A stretch of DNA of 64,000 nucleotides, from the NCBI GenBank assembly GCA_002682825.1, contig NOKP01000008.1, forward strand, positions 1,165,595 through 1,229,594, written 5' to 3'. Position numbers and translations under genes: made by a program. Positions 1 through 10,722 of the stretch are shown piece after piece; the stretch's first letter is position 1, and every line of letters starts with the position of its first letter. The stretch comes from Neonectria sp. B-13. Taxonomy: Eukaryota > Ascomycota > Sordariomycetes > Hypocreales > Nectriaceae. The notes under the pieces are model-generated. The model did not search any database. It was not told the origin of the DNA and saw only the letters and a program-made list of their open reading frames with translations.

Positions 1-1133
1 TACACTTGCCGTATTATACTGGTCAACTGCTCAAAAGCTTGTCGCTCGGTTTCGTCAACAGCTTGATACTGGATGAGCAGTCTGACCTTCTTCTCCATCA
101 TGTCAACCATTTCACCTGCATATATCTCTGCCCATGCAAGCATCGGATTAAAGAGGCAGTCGTAAACGTTTGAGGCGATCTTTGCCAACCTAGTAGACCC
201 ACCCCTAGGCCTGGGATCTTCTGCATCCAGCCACGCCTTCAGCTGGACGCTGGGGGACAGGTATCGAGTAGTGAGACTAACATTCCGCCGATCGAGTTCG
301 GTGAGAAGGCATTCCAGGATGGAGGGAGGACACTGCAGGAATAAAGCCACGTTCAACACTGTTGGATATTCGCGGTCTGGGGGTCGATCAGATACGAAAA
401 AAGCACGCTCAAAAATGAGGCCCTTATTTAGTTCCAACGGCATGACGGCTCCTCGGTCACATAATAAGGAAACCAAGCGCGCCACAGAATCGACTGTGTG
501 ACGATCCAGTTGCCGGTTCAGTAGGACGGGCAATAAGTGATGCAAGGCTGGCCTGGGTCGTTGAACAAGAGTTCTTCTGTCGTTTTCCCAGTCCGGGCTG
601 CACCATGACGAACCTGAAGGCTTGTTGGGGTCCGCTCCATGATCTAGAAGCCAGCGAGCTGCGTCGTAGACATCTTTGCGCGAGGCGATGGGTATCCTAT
701 GGCTGACAGGCCAGCCCTTTTCTATGAGGACCACCAGCGGCGTTGTACCACACTCCCATCTTTGCGTGCACCGAACTAGGCAGACGCACTCTGTGTACCA
801 CACGTCGTCGACAGGCGCGGCTTCGAACTGGGCACACCGCTCCATGGTACCGACGTCGGCAACGCCGACAGCTCGGCGAAAGGTCTCATAGTCGTAACCC
901 CGGTAGAAGCGGCGCCGGGCGAGACGGAAGAGGCGGGATGAGGTCAGAGTGAGGCTCTTCAGGGAATCCCGGTCGATGGACGGGTTTTCCACTATGGCCA
1001 GGAGTATTTCGTTGGGGACTTTGAGCAGTGGACAGTCTTTGACTTCGTCGATGGCGAGATGAGGCTGTGGGGACAGGTTTGTATCCGCCTTCGGAGCAGC
1101 CTCATTCGCACCAGTTATATTGTGATTACTCAT
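1..1133 (-). CDS. F-box/ankyrin-like protein, 3' end cut off by window edge
   Basis: Reading the minus strand from the ATG at 1133, the frame stays open for 377 codons to the window edge, so the gene is C-terminally truncated here. Residues about 38-75 look like an F-box (a LKVPNEIL start, then a leucine-rich SLKSLTLTSSRLFRLA stretch), the module that recruits SCF ubiquitin ligases through Skp1. Near residues 165-180 there is one clear ankyrin-like unit ending in WLLDHGADPNK, and further helical leucine-rich segments follow. F-box plus ankyrin proteins are numerous and fast-evolving in filamentous ascomycetes; substrates are usually unknown. The start is the first ATG after in-frame stops. 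The F-box and ankyrin calls rest on motif reading by eye; the open frame itself is directly visible. Confidence 0.7.
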   Translation of the reverse strand, partial: MSNHNITGANEAAPKADTNLSPQPHLAIDEVKDCPLLKVPNEILLAIVENPSIDRDSLKSLTLTSSRLFRLARRRFYRGYDYETFRRAVGVADVGTMERCAQFEAAPVDDVWYTECVCLVRCTQRWECGTTPLVVLIEKGWPVSHRIPIASRKDVYDAARWLLDHGADPNKPSGSSWCSPDWENDRRTLVQRPRPALHHLLPVLLNRQLDRHTVDSVARLVSLLCDRGAVMPLELNKGLIFERAFFVSDRPPDREYPTVLNVALFLQCPPSILECLLTELDRRNVSLTTRYLSPSVQLKAWLDAEDPRPRGGSTRLAKIASNVYDCLFNPMLAWAEIYAGEMVDMMEKKVRLLIQYQAVDETERQAFEQLTSIIRQV

Positions 1134-1156
1134 ACCGTTGTTGTGTTTTAGTTTTG

Positions 1157-1298
1157 GAGTTACTCGTCGGGTTGTTGAAGGCGAGTGTGGCGGTGACAGG
1201 ATAAGCGGAGAGAAGTTGGTCCCATTGACGGAGTTATTCGTCGAGTTGTTGAAGGTGAGTGTGGCGGTGACAGGATAAGCGGGGAAAGGTTGGTCCCA
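1157..1298. repeat. Tandem direct repeat, two 68-bp copies at 74-bp spacing
   Basis: Copies lie at 1157-1224 and 1231-1298. They align without gaps with six differences, all transitions. The copies sit just upstream of the F-box gene start at 1133, in its promoter or 5' leader. Confidence 0.85.
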
Positions 1299-1313
1299 AC
1301 CTGGATACGCAGT

Positions 1314-1352
1314 GCCTGTCTGCCTGCCTGTCTGCCTGCCTGCCTGTCTATC
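1314..1352. repeat. (CTGC)n/(CTGT)n microsatellite
   Basis: An imperfect run of CTGC and CTGT tetranucleotides directly follows the 74-bp tandem repeat. No function is apparent. Confidence 0.85.
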
Positions 1353-2654
1353 TTACGATTGTCTGCTTTCCGAAGAAGAAGAAAAAAAAGGCAAGGTTAA
1401 CTGTTCTCTTGAACAAGGATAGAACACAATCGGCGTCGACCATACTTCACGGATTTCATACCTGCAGAAAGAGCTGTTAAAGCGTTGGTGTTTCGACACA
1501 ACTCACAATACACCCATAGCCACGGCATAACTAGTCGTCAACATGCCAAACTCGTGCCTATTCGTCGCCTTGCCTAGCGCATATTAGCAGTCCGCATTCG
1601 TCGAAGCCGTCTTTTGACGCGTGGTCCCGAGATTGGACGGTCCTGGGGTCATGAGGCTCGGGAATTTGTGGTTTGGCAACAGAGATACCCTACTAGCTTC
1701 TCTGTCGAAATACATCCTTACATAGCAGGTATGGGTAGGTCAAGAGAGTTCACGACTTGTTCCGCCGATAGGTGGATGATTGAAGATGTTGAAGGATTGT
1801 GGATGGGGGTGGGGAGGGAAGGTTGGGATGAACTGGGCCCCCAATCTTTGTCCCTTCAATCCAATGGACGGGTTTGCGTATTAACCAATGCAGTCGAAGA
1901 GGCAGGCTCGTATAGTTGTCGAGATGGGTTCCTTGAGCCTCGTATTTCTCGCATGCATGTGGACTGTCCTGTAGTATGGGTGGCAGTGGTGGTCCATTTG
2001 TCTTGATCTGCCAAGCCGGGAGATGGATGCGCCACCGCCGGGGATAGCTTGGATAGCCCAGCCAGCCGGTAACAAAACACACGACATGTTGCATGCAGTG
2101 CCGTCTCGCCCGCCAAGACATGGTCGACTCCTCCATGAATGGCGTTGAATCCAATTAGTCCTCCATGAAGCGCATCCCCTAAAGTGGAAACCACCTTTCG
2201 TCCACATGGCCCTGGGATCTCACCACTACTAAGCGTTCGGTTTCACCACCCCAGCACCGCATCAGCCCAGAAGCCCATTATCTTCTCCATATTTCCTAGC
2301 CTTGTCTCATATAACCCAAATGCAAAATTCGCCAGGGGAGCCCGGTGCACGATGAAACGCCATGTCCTTCCCGGCCCCGGTCCCTTTTTCCCACGAACCA
2401 CAGCCGCCCGCCGCGCCCAAAGGGGAAACCAGGTCCGTCGTCGACGCCGGCGGTTCTTGGCCTCCGAGTCGCCGCGGCGCTCGGTAGTCACCAACGCCTC
2501 GTCTTGCAACTATCGTTGTGCCCAGGCCCGAATCGGTGAGCGTGCCGCCGATGCCGCGCCAAGAGTGGTGACACTGCCGAGATGAAGTCCACCTTGGAAT
2601 GAAAGGGCCATCGTGGGGGCCGGTGGCCTCACGGCGGCTCGAGGGACGAGCGAG

Positions 2655-2660
2655 TATATA
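2655..2660 (+). promoter_or_regulatory. TATA box of pectin lyase gene
   Basis: TATATA lies 165 bp upstream of the pectin lyase ATG, with a pyrimidine-rich stretch (about 2715-2740) after it. This fits an inducible secreted-enzyme promoter; the transcription start itself is not visible. Confidence 0.5.
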
Positions 2661-2824
2661 GATGGGCTTGCGGACGGCGACAGAGAAAGAAAGAAGCTGC
2701 TTCGAACTATCCGCTTTGGTCTCTTCTTCTCTCTACTCAACCGACAGCCTAGGTTCTGTCTGGTCCTTTTACTGTATATCCATTCTTGTCTTTCCAACAC
2801 ACCCGCAACCCATCGGCAGCCATC

Positions 2825-3961
2825 ATGAAGACGGCCGTCCTCACCACGCTGTTCACGGCGCTCCTCCGCACCGCGGCGGCCGTGGGCGTCTCCGGCGCCG
2901 CCGAGGGCTTTGCCAAGGGCGTGACCGGCGGCGGCTCCGCCACCCCCGTGTACCCGTCCACCACGGCCGAGCTCGTGTCCTACCTGGGCGACTCGTCGGC
3001 GCGCGTCATCGTGCTGCAGAAGACGTTCGACTTCACCGGCCTCGAGGGCACCACCACCGAGACCGGCTGCGCGCCCTGGGGCACCGGCTCGGCCTGCCAG
3101 CTCGCCATCAACCAGAACTCCTGGTGCGACAACTACCAGGCCACGGCCAAGAAGGTCACGGTCAAGTACGACAACGCCGGCAAGCTGGGCATCGTCGTCA
3201 AGAGCAACAAGTCGCTCATCGGCGTGGGTGCCAAGGGCATCATCAAGGGCAAGGGCCTGCGCATCGTCAGCGGCGCCAGCAACATCATCATCCAGAACAT
3301 CCACATCACCCAGCTCAACCCCAGCCTGGTCTGGGGCGGTGATGCCATCACCATCAACAACTCGGACATGGTCTGGATCGACCACGTCACCACGTCGCTG
3401 GTCGGCCGCCAGCACATCGTGCTCGGCACCTCCGCCAGCAACCGCGTCACCATCTCCAACTGTGACATCGACGGCACCACGTCGTGGTCGCCCAACTGCG
3501 ACACCTACCACTACTGGGGCGTGTACTTCGCCGGGTCTGGCGATCTCGTCACCTTCAAGAACAACTTCATCCACCACACCTCGGGCCGCAGCCCCAAGAT
3601 CGCCGGCAACACCCTGCTCCACGCCGTCAACAACTACTGGTACGACAACAACGGCCACGGCTTCGAGATCGACGCTGGTGCCATGGTTCTCGCCGAGGGC
3701 AATATCTTCCAGAACGTCGTCGCCCCCGTCGAGGCTGGCGGCGCCGGAAAGCTCTTCGGCAGCCTTACCACCACCGCCAACACCGCTTGCAAGGCTTACC
3801 TGGGCCACAACTGCGAGGTCAACGGCTTCGGCACCTCTGGCACTCTCGGCGGCTCCGATACCAGCTTCTTGAAGAACTTCTCTGGCAAGAACGTCGCCTC
3901 GGCTTCCACCTACACCGTCGCCAAGACCGTCAAGGACACCGCCGGATTCGGAAACATCTAA
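2825..3961 (+). CDS. Secreted pectin lyase (polysaccharide lyase family 1)
   Basis: This single-exon gene encodes 378 residues. The first ~19 residues are a signal peptide ([10 protein letters not shown]... ending in Ala-rich sequence). The rest is a PL1 parallel beta-helix. Landmarks are WGGD (Asp173), WIDH at 184-187, GRQH (Arg195) and HTSGR with Arg255, which correspond to the conserved acidic, basic and catalytic arginine positions of fungal pectin lyases. The ring of aromatic residues and the VLGT and YHYW segments point to pectin lyase (beta-elimination of methyl-esterified homogalacturonan) rather than calcium-dependent pectate lyase. The ATG at 2825 was preferred over an in-frame upstream start at 2786 because only it yields an N-terminal signal peptide. 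Codon use is strongly C-ending, suggesting high expression. No intron is needed. Confidence 0.93.
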   Translation: MKTAVLTTLFTALLRTAAAVGVSGAAEGFAKGVTGGGSATPVYPSTTAELVSYLGDSSARVIVLQKTFDFTGLEGTTTETGCAPWGTGSACQLAINQNSWCDNYQATAKKVTVKYDNAGKLGIVVKSNKSLIGVGAKGIIKGKGLRIVSGASNIIIQNIHITQLNPSLVWGGDAITINNSDMVWIDHVTTSLVGRQHIVLGTSASNRVTISNCDIDGTTSWSPNCDTYHYWGVYFAGSGDLVTFKNNFIHHTSGRSPKIAGNTLLHAVNNYWYDNNGHGFEIDAGAMVLAEGNIFQNVVAPVEAGGAGKLFGSLTTTANTACKAYLGHNCEVNGFGTSGTLGGSDTSFLKNFSGKNVASASTYTVAKTVKDTAGFGNI

Positions 3962-4496
3962 GCGCCCTCGCCGTCAAGATGAGGAGGAGAACAGCCGCTG
4001 GTCTGGACCAGCATTTATTCCGTGTATATATTCCTCGCTCAGTCGAGATCCTGTTCTAGGCTATTCATTAATATCAAGAAGTACGCCTATGCAAACTCCC
4101 CTTTTCTCGTAGTTGAGTTAGCCATGTGCACAGCAGACGTCTGTTTGTATCTTGTATCGTATCGTACGTAATATTACCTTCATTGTGAGACATCCCGACG
4201 GAAACTACAACTCTAGAAGACACCTGATGAACGACCGAACCCCATGCCCAATGCAGCCAGTGAAAACAAAGTAAAAGACAAATGCCAATGTGCGTGTGGA
4301 AACCCTCAGTATGCTCTCTCCTCCGAGCCAATTATCAGAAACATGAACCTAGATAAACCATGCAATCTTCGTCAAAACGCGGATGTAACAATATGTGTGG
4401 CGCGATGCAATATTAAGCAAATTCCGACGACGCGTTCCTTCTCAAACTCAACCTCCACCTCCCTATGCTCCTCAACCGAAACCATCAAAATCACGC
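3962..4496. other. Intergenic region between convergent genes
   Basis: This 535-bp spacer separates the stop codons of the pectin lyase and the exchanger gene and should contain both 3' UTRs. It is relatively A/T-rich. I see no coding or structured element. Confidence 0.6.
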
Positions 4497-7400
4497 TTAA
4501 AACGCCGCGCCACTCATCGACCTGCCGATCGTTTTGAAGCTCCGAAAGTTGCCGTCTTCTCCCATGGTATCAAATCGCTGCATTCCCATCACATCAGATG
4601 TGAACCCGCTGAAATAATACCCGATGATAACAACCAAGTATGTGAGAATCAGAATACTACCCTTGAAGTAGTTGCTCTTGCCTTCACCGTACATGTAGCT
4701 GAGTAGGAACACGCAGAGAATGATGGTAACCATGTCCCACTGGGGGAACAGAAGCGCGAATGTGTATTCTGTCGGATCGCCTCCTGGGGGAACGCCAGGC
4801 CAAAACGCCGAGTAGAAGACGAGGGCGGGAATTTGAAGCAGGCAGACTTGTAGGGCATAGGCAGAACCAATTTCCATCGACAGGGCAATGTTTCCGTTCA
4901 TGGCAAAAGAGATGGCATTCTGTAAACTGGTTAGCTAAGATTCGGATTAAAATAAGTGGCATCGGGCTGTTGCATCTTACCAAGAACTCGGTTGTGTTGG
5001 GGACCAAGGCGAACAGGGTGACACCCAGGAACTTCTGGTCAATGGCAAAGTTGTCCAGGATAACATCCACCGTGTCGACCAGGATCTCGGCAATAACAGC
5101 ATATAGAAGGGTAGCACCGAGCAAGATGACGGCACTCTTGGCTCGGCTCCAGTTGGGCGCATCATGACCGCCGTGGCCGTGTGCTTCAGTAGCCGGGGCG
5201 TCCGTCGGCTCACCCTCCGTATAGGCGGGCTGGCGGACAGGAGCCTGAGGACGAGGAGTAGCAGGGACAGCAGACGGCCGTCGGGAATGGCGGTCGCGAG
5301 AAGCAATGGCAGCTGCCGTTGCAGCAATTTCGGCCACCTCTCTAGCCAGGAGCTTGTTGTCGGCATCGCTGAGGCCAGGGAAATGCATGGCCGAGCGGGC
5401 GCTCTCGCCACCACTGGACCTGGGAGGAACGACGTGGGGAGTGGTCGGAACGCCGTTTGGAGGGGCCGCGACCTGCGCAGTGGTAGAGCTCTGGCGGGGT
5501 TCTTCGCTCAGGCCGGCTTGCTTCAGGGACTGGCCGAGGATGCGCTTGTAGAGGTGTGAGTCGCGGATATCGGAGCCAGTGACCTCTGCCGTAGGTGCAG
5601 AGTGAGCCTGCGATGGCCGGATACTGGAAGAATGCATGTGGTCCTCGTGTCGCTTCTCGTCAATCTCTGCATTCCAGATGACAGCCGCATGAGTTCGGAG
5701 GGTAAACCAGAGACCGATGAGGTACGACAAGAACAGCAAAGTCGCAGCCATGTAGCAGTATGGGCGGACAGCATTTAGATAGAACCGATCTGCGAGGTTA
5801 GGAGTCTGGGAGAAGAAGCAACGACGGCAATCTTGGCCATTCTCGCCGTCAGGTCCAGGATCTTCGCAATCCAAGCAATTGAGCTCGTGTGTGCCATAGA
5901 TTTGGTAGAACAGGGTTGGGCCAAAGGCACCAACAACGGCAAAGAGCAACATCGTAGACGTGACACCGGCAGACCTGGCGTTGAAACGCTGCGTCTTTCG
6001 TTTGAGGGCACCAAAGCACATGGAGATGCCCGGTAAGAACAGGATACCTGCGAAGATGCTTCCGACGATGCTGCCCTCAACGAGGCGGCCCTTGCCCTGG
6101 GTCAGGGCAACGCAATAGAGGAAGACTTCCACGACGGTGGCGAAGAAGGCATTGATCGCAGCGCCGACGCCCATTGAGGACTGGGCAGAGATGGAGGCAA
6201 CGGCCTGCCCGATGAAGTAGGCTAACGGGATGATGGACAATAGACCAGCCGTAAAGAGGAAGGCCGGAGAGGTGAGGGTGTTTTCGATGTGGAGAATCCT
6301 ATCAAGGACCATCCAGTCGAAAATGACAAAGATGACAACTGCCATGAGGTTGATGAGGAAGATGTTGGTTCCATCCACAGTATATTTCCAGTAACGGGAG
6401 CCCACAGCGCGGTAGGTGCACAGGAGAATGGTTGAGCTCGGCGCATCTTCCATGCGAGCGTATCGAATGTCAGACTCAAACGAGAGAGCCAATGGGTGAC
6501 GTCTGAGGTGATCAAAGAGGAGGAACGAGGTCTTGCCCATGGGGATCCAGAAGACGAGAAACCAGCAGATACCAGATACAAGGATGAGGCAAGGCGAGAT
6601 CAGGAAGTAGAAGAAAACGAAGAAGATGACTCGACCGATGTTCCACTGTCCGCGTCCAAACAAACGTCGCTTGAGTCTGGGATTGTCCTCGCCAGAGTCA
6701 GTACGTCGGCCACGGCCGAGGAGGCTCTCACTCTCGCTGGGATCCGAATCAATGCTCCTCCTCGAACGACCGACGATTGAGCGGTTGCGGTCCGGGCCGA
6801 AAAAGAGTCTTCCGTACTCGAGATCTCCACTCTGCCACTGTTCGTATTCGGAGATACTTCTGCCTTCATCTTGGTCCTCGTCCAGGTAGGCCTCATCCTT
6901 CTCGAGGCGCACAAACTTGCCAAAGGGGTAAAATAAGTATCCAGCCAAACCCCAGAGTACAGTTCCATACTCTCTCCCGCTAGGAGCGGCAGCGAAGAGT
7001 AGGCAAGTAATGGCACCGAGGGCGGCAAGCGAGGCCATCCACCAACCGAAGAGGATGGTCCAGAGCAGGTTGAACACGACCAGCCAGTTGTTCACTCTCC
7101 CACCAGGTGCAGAGTGAATGTCCGCCTGGGCGAACTTCTGGATGGAACGGTCCTTCTTATACAAAGCAGGTTTCCATACTCGGATACCGAAGGGATGAGT
7201 CTGGTTGATGGCCTGCTGTCGGTCTTTGAGAGTGAAGCTCTCAGCATCGCTGACCTCGCCGTCAGAGTTGCAGTCGACGTGATCCTCGAGGGGAAGCTCC
7301 ACGTCCTCCTCCTCGTCAGGTTCGGCAGCACTAGTGTCTTCGTCTTCAGGCTCTTCGTCGAGGTCGTCATCTTCGTTGCGCGAGTGCACGCGAGATAGCT

Positions 7401-7921
7401 GGGTGGTAAGCGGGGGACGGCGGCGGGTCCCGTAGCTTTGATGTCGCTCGCTAGCATCTTGCTCTACCTCGTGAGGCTCGTCGTCGACGGAAAAGACGCT
7501 GTGGCGATGGGGTGTAGTGGAGGGACGGCGGGGCAAGCCTGGCTTTCGAAGGCGGGTAACGGATCGAACTCGTTCGGGGCCTTTCGGGGCGCGGGAAGAT
7601 TGCGAGGTTCGACCTTGCGAGCCTTCGGCGGGCAGATGGCTAGAGGTTGAGGGGCCAATGGAGCCTGTGAAGCGAAGCAAACGTAAGCTTCAACGCGCGT
7701 GGAGTGTTATGGATTAGAGCAGACCTACCATAGTTTCCCTCTGGCCTCCGTCGCACAGTGTCAGTGGACTGGAAGCTCTCGGAGAGGCCGTCATCTTCGT
7801 GGTGTGCGGTAGGCTCGGCTCGAGCGAGAGGATTGTTACGGGTGTCTGCAGGCGAAGTTGCGCTGGAGGAATCGCCAACATGGCGCGCCGTCGCGGAACT
7901 TTCTCGTCTTGAAGGATCCAT
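4497..7921 (-). CDS. CaCA-family vacuolar cation/proton exchanger (VNX1/YNL321W type)
   Basis: Three exons join in frame: 7921-7729, 7664-4981 and 4919-4497. Introns of 64 and 61 bp have GTAGGT and GTAAGA donors and CAG acceptors. The product is 1099 residues. The N-terminal ~230 residues are hydrophilic and acidic; multiple membrane helices follow. The first alpha-repeat of the cation exchanger fold is near 567-619 (VVEVFLYCVAL, EGSIVGSIFAG). A long disordered loop with a HGHGGHD patch covers about 750-905. The second alpha-repeat spans about 929-1010 (ALVPNTTEFLNAIS, NGNIALSMEIGSAYALQ). The large size and internal extension match the fungal VNX1-like branch, which exchanges monovalent cations or calcium for protons at the vacuole or endomembranes. 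Ion specificity cannot be read from sequence. Confidence 0.88.
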
Positions 7922-9495
7922 GTTGGATGGATGGATGGACGATGGACGATGGGGAGCCCAGTCAGCTGCGATGATGGAGAGGGCAGTCAGGGCAGTCGAT
8001 TATTGGCGAGAGGCGACCGCAGGTTCGTGAGACGGGGGGACGATAGATTAAGAGGCCCAGGCGGTGTTTGTGCCGTTGGGCCGTTGTAATTGGCGACGAA
8101 TGGGCGAGGGAATGTCGAGCATGCCAGCGTCACGATGCAAAATCTGGGGAAGAAACCGGCGTGGAAGGGTTGGAGCTGAGAACCCGGGCCGTTTTGTGGT
8201 CGAACTTTGAAGTGGGCTTTGGTGTCTTGGGCGTTGGCTGCGGTGCGGGTTCGCGGTTGGGCTTTGCTTTTCTTTGTCGTCCGAACAGCCGAAGCTGAGG
8301 TGATGAAGGTTTGGAAAACAGAAAAGTGATGGTGGCGCCGTGCGAGAAATTGGGCGTGCAGCTGGTACACCACGAGTACGGGGTACAGAAGGAGGACTCG
8401 GGGAACTCGACCTTGAGGGGGATGCAGCTCCTGCCAAAGTCGCCACCAACACAGCTGAAGAATCAAAACAACAACCACAACCACAACCACGGTGTCAACA
8501 ACGAGCCGAGAGGAGAAGGGGCAGAGAACGAGGGACAAGGGACAAGAGAATATCTAGAGGAATTAAATCAACGGTGAGCGCAGTTCCTCCTCATCCCTTC
8601 GTAGTGAGGTAGGATGTTGACGGCACAAAATACAAATCTTCCCTCCTGTATCCCTAGAGCACGGCGGATAAGTAACAGGTGATGCTTGAGTGGGTGGGTG
8701 TCCAGCGCCCTATCTCAAACTTACCGACCCACCCTGGTGCAAGCTCCAGCGGCTCGTGATCCGTACATGACACCCTGCACAACTTAGCGTCTGCTGGGCC
8801 ACTGCTGCCGCTCGTTGCGCGTGGCTCCCTCGCGTTGGAGGAGATAACGTCATCTTGCACTGCCGGGGGGTTGACACCTCCAGGGTCTTTTGCACATTGG
8901 CTTGGCAGAGCAAAGCATACATAGTACCACAACCCCATATTCCCACGAATTTTCCCGCAAAAGTATAGGCTGATAAGCCTGTATGCCCACCAATATTGCA
9001 ACATGGAAACGGCATAAGTTCCTGGAGTGGCGGTAAGCCCCACCTTGCTTTAGGTTCAGATGAATCTGAGACGCAGTGTAGCGAACGGTGTATGAGACAT
9101 GATGCGCACTTTGTACCTCCCTTACCCTAGACCTCCGCACGCATGCATACTTACTTACTTAGTAAGTAATTCCTGCAGCACCCGGAGTCCGGCGAAACCA
9201 CCCTCCGACCTCTCCCTCCCAAATCCGTTGCCCACGTTTGGCTGGTCTGTGCGCTTTGCCTGCGGCTGACGATACAAGCTGTAGCCTTGTCATCAAGCTC
9301 CAACCTCATCGCAACCCCGTCCACCAAACAGATCGACCCTCCGCCATCACCAATTCCTCGTCCCATCCCCCGACTTTCCGCCCACCACCGCTCGTCTCAC
9401 ACCAGTTGCGCACGACCCCCCGATCACTTCTCTACCGAGTCATCCACATCACACTTCTCTCCCTTCCTTCGACCCCGACGGGAGCTCCGCCCAAG
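7922..9495. other. Divergent promoter region between exchanger and RPT6
   Basis: The 1.6-kb region contains a GGAT/GGAC short repeat just after 7924, an AACCAC run near 8472-8490, and a perfect inverted repeat at 9151-9169. Pyrimidine-rich sequence from about 9300 to 9490 probably belongs to the RPT6 promoter and leader. No supportable gene was found; the longest minus frame (7987-8538) is low-complexity and Val-rich. Confidence 0.6.
9151..9169. repeat. Short perfect inverted repeat
   Basis: Nine-base arms TTACTTACT and AGTAAGTAA flank a single T, about 330 bp upstream of the RPT6 ATG. It could be a palindromic factor-binding site or simply an expanded ACTT microsatellite. Confidence 0.7.
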
Positions 9496-10722
9496 ATGGC
9501 GCTCGACGAGTACTACCACAACAAGATCGAGGCGATGAAGCTCGAGATCCTCAAGGGTCAAGCCGCGCTCCGTCGACTCGAGGCCCAGCGCAATGACTAC
9601 AACTCCCGCGTGCGACTGTTGCGAGAAGAGCTCGGCTTGCTACAACAGCCTGGGTCCTATGTCGGTGAGGTCGTCAAGGTCATGAGCACCAAGAAGATCC
9701 TCGTCAAGGTGCACCCAGAAGGCAAATATGGTGCGTCGTCTACCCCCCCTGGACTCTATTCGGCATATGTCCTCTAACAGCCCCCAGTCGTCGACGTATC
9801 CGACAGCGTCGACATCGGCAAGCTCACCCCCGGAAAGCGAGTCACCCTCCTGTCCGACAGCTACAAGCTCGAGAAGATGCTCCCCTCATCCGTCGACCCC
9901 CTCGTCTCTCTCATGATGGTGGAGAAGGTCCCCGACAGCACATACGACATGATTGGTGGTCTGGACCAGCAGATCAAGGAAATCAAGGAAGTCATCGAGC
10001 TCGGCCTCAAGCACCCCGAGCTCTTCGAGTCGCTCGGTATTGCACAACCCAAGGGTGTCTTGCTCTATGGCCCCCCCGGTACTGGAAAGACCCTACTGGC
10101 CCGAGCCGTCGCCCACCACACTGCCTGCAAGTTCATTCGAGTGTCGGGATCTGAGTTGGTACAGAAGTACATCGGTGAGGGTAGCCGAATGGTGCGAGAG
10201 CTCTTCGTCATGGCCCGAGAGCATGCGCCGTCCATCATCTTCATGGACGAGATCGACAGCATTGGTTCCTCACGAGTCGAGGGCTCTTCGGGTGGTGATT
10301 CGGAAGTCCAGCGAACCATGCTTGAGTTGCTGAACCAGCTCGACGGCTTCGAGCCCACCAAGAATATCAAGGTCATCATGGCCACGAATCGTCTCGACAT
10401 CCTGGACCCCGCCCTTCTGCGACCCGGCCGCATCGACCGCAAGATCGAGTTCCCCCCGCCTAGCGTCGAGGCCCGAGCCGACATTCTCCGCATCCACAGC
10501 CGCAAGATGAACCTCACCCGTGGCATCAACCTGAACAAGATCGCCGAGAAGATGAACGGCTGCTCCGGCGCCGAGCTCAAGGGTGTGTGCACAGAGGCCG
10601 GCATGTTCGCCCTGCGCGAGCGGAGAGTCCACGTCACCCAGGAGGACTTTGAGCTCGCCACCGCCAAGATCCTCAACAAGCACGACGACAAGGAGGTGGA
10701 GCTCGGCAAGTTGTGGAAGTAA
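9496..10722 (+). CDS. RPT6: 26S proteasome regulatory ATPase subunit RPT6 (Rpt6/Sug1)
   Basis: Exons 9496-9730 and 9788-10722 are joined by a 57-bp intron (GTGCGT donor, CCCCCAG acceptor), giving 389 residues. The N-terminal ~70 residues form a coiled coil, followed by the OB-fold segment ([11 protein letters not shown]). The AAA+ domain has Walker A GPPGTGKT at about 173-180, Walker B IIFMDEID near 228-235, and the second region of homology including ATNR and [12 protein letters not shown]. The protein ends in LGKLWK. Rpt6 is one of six ATPases in the hexameric ring of the 19S base, which unfolds ubiquitinated substrates and opens the 20S core. Length and motifs agree closely with Rpt6 rather than the other five Rpt subunits. 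Confidence 0.97.

Larger units (their letters stand above)
1134..2824. other. Divergent intergenic region
   Basis: This 1.7-kb spacer lies between the leftward F-box gene and the rightward pectin lyase gene. It holds a 74-bp-period direct repeat, a CTGC microsatellite and a TATA element, annotated separately. Short open frames occur in several phases but none has protein-like composition or splice support. Confidence 0.6.
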
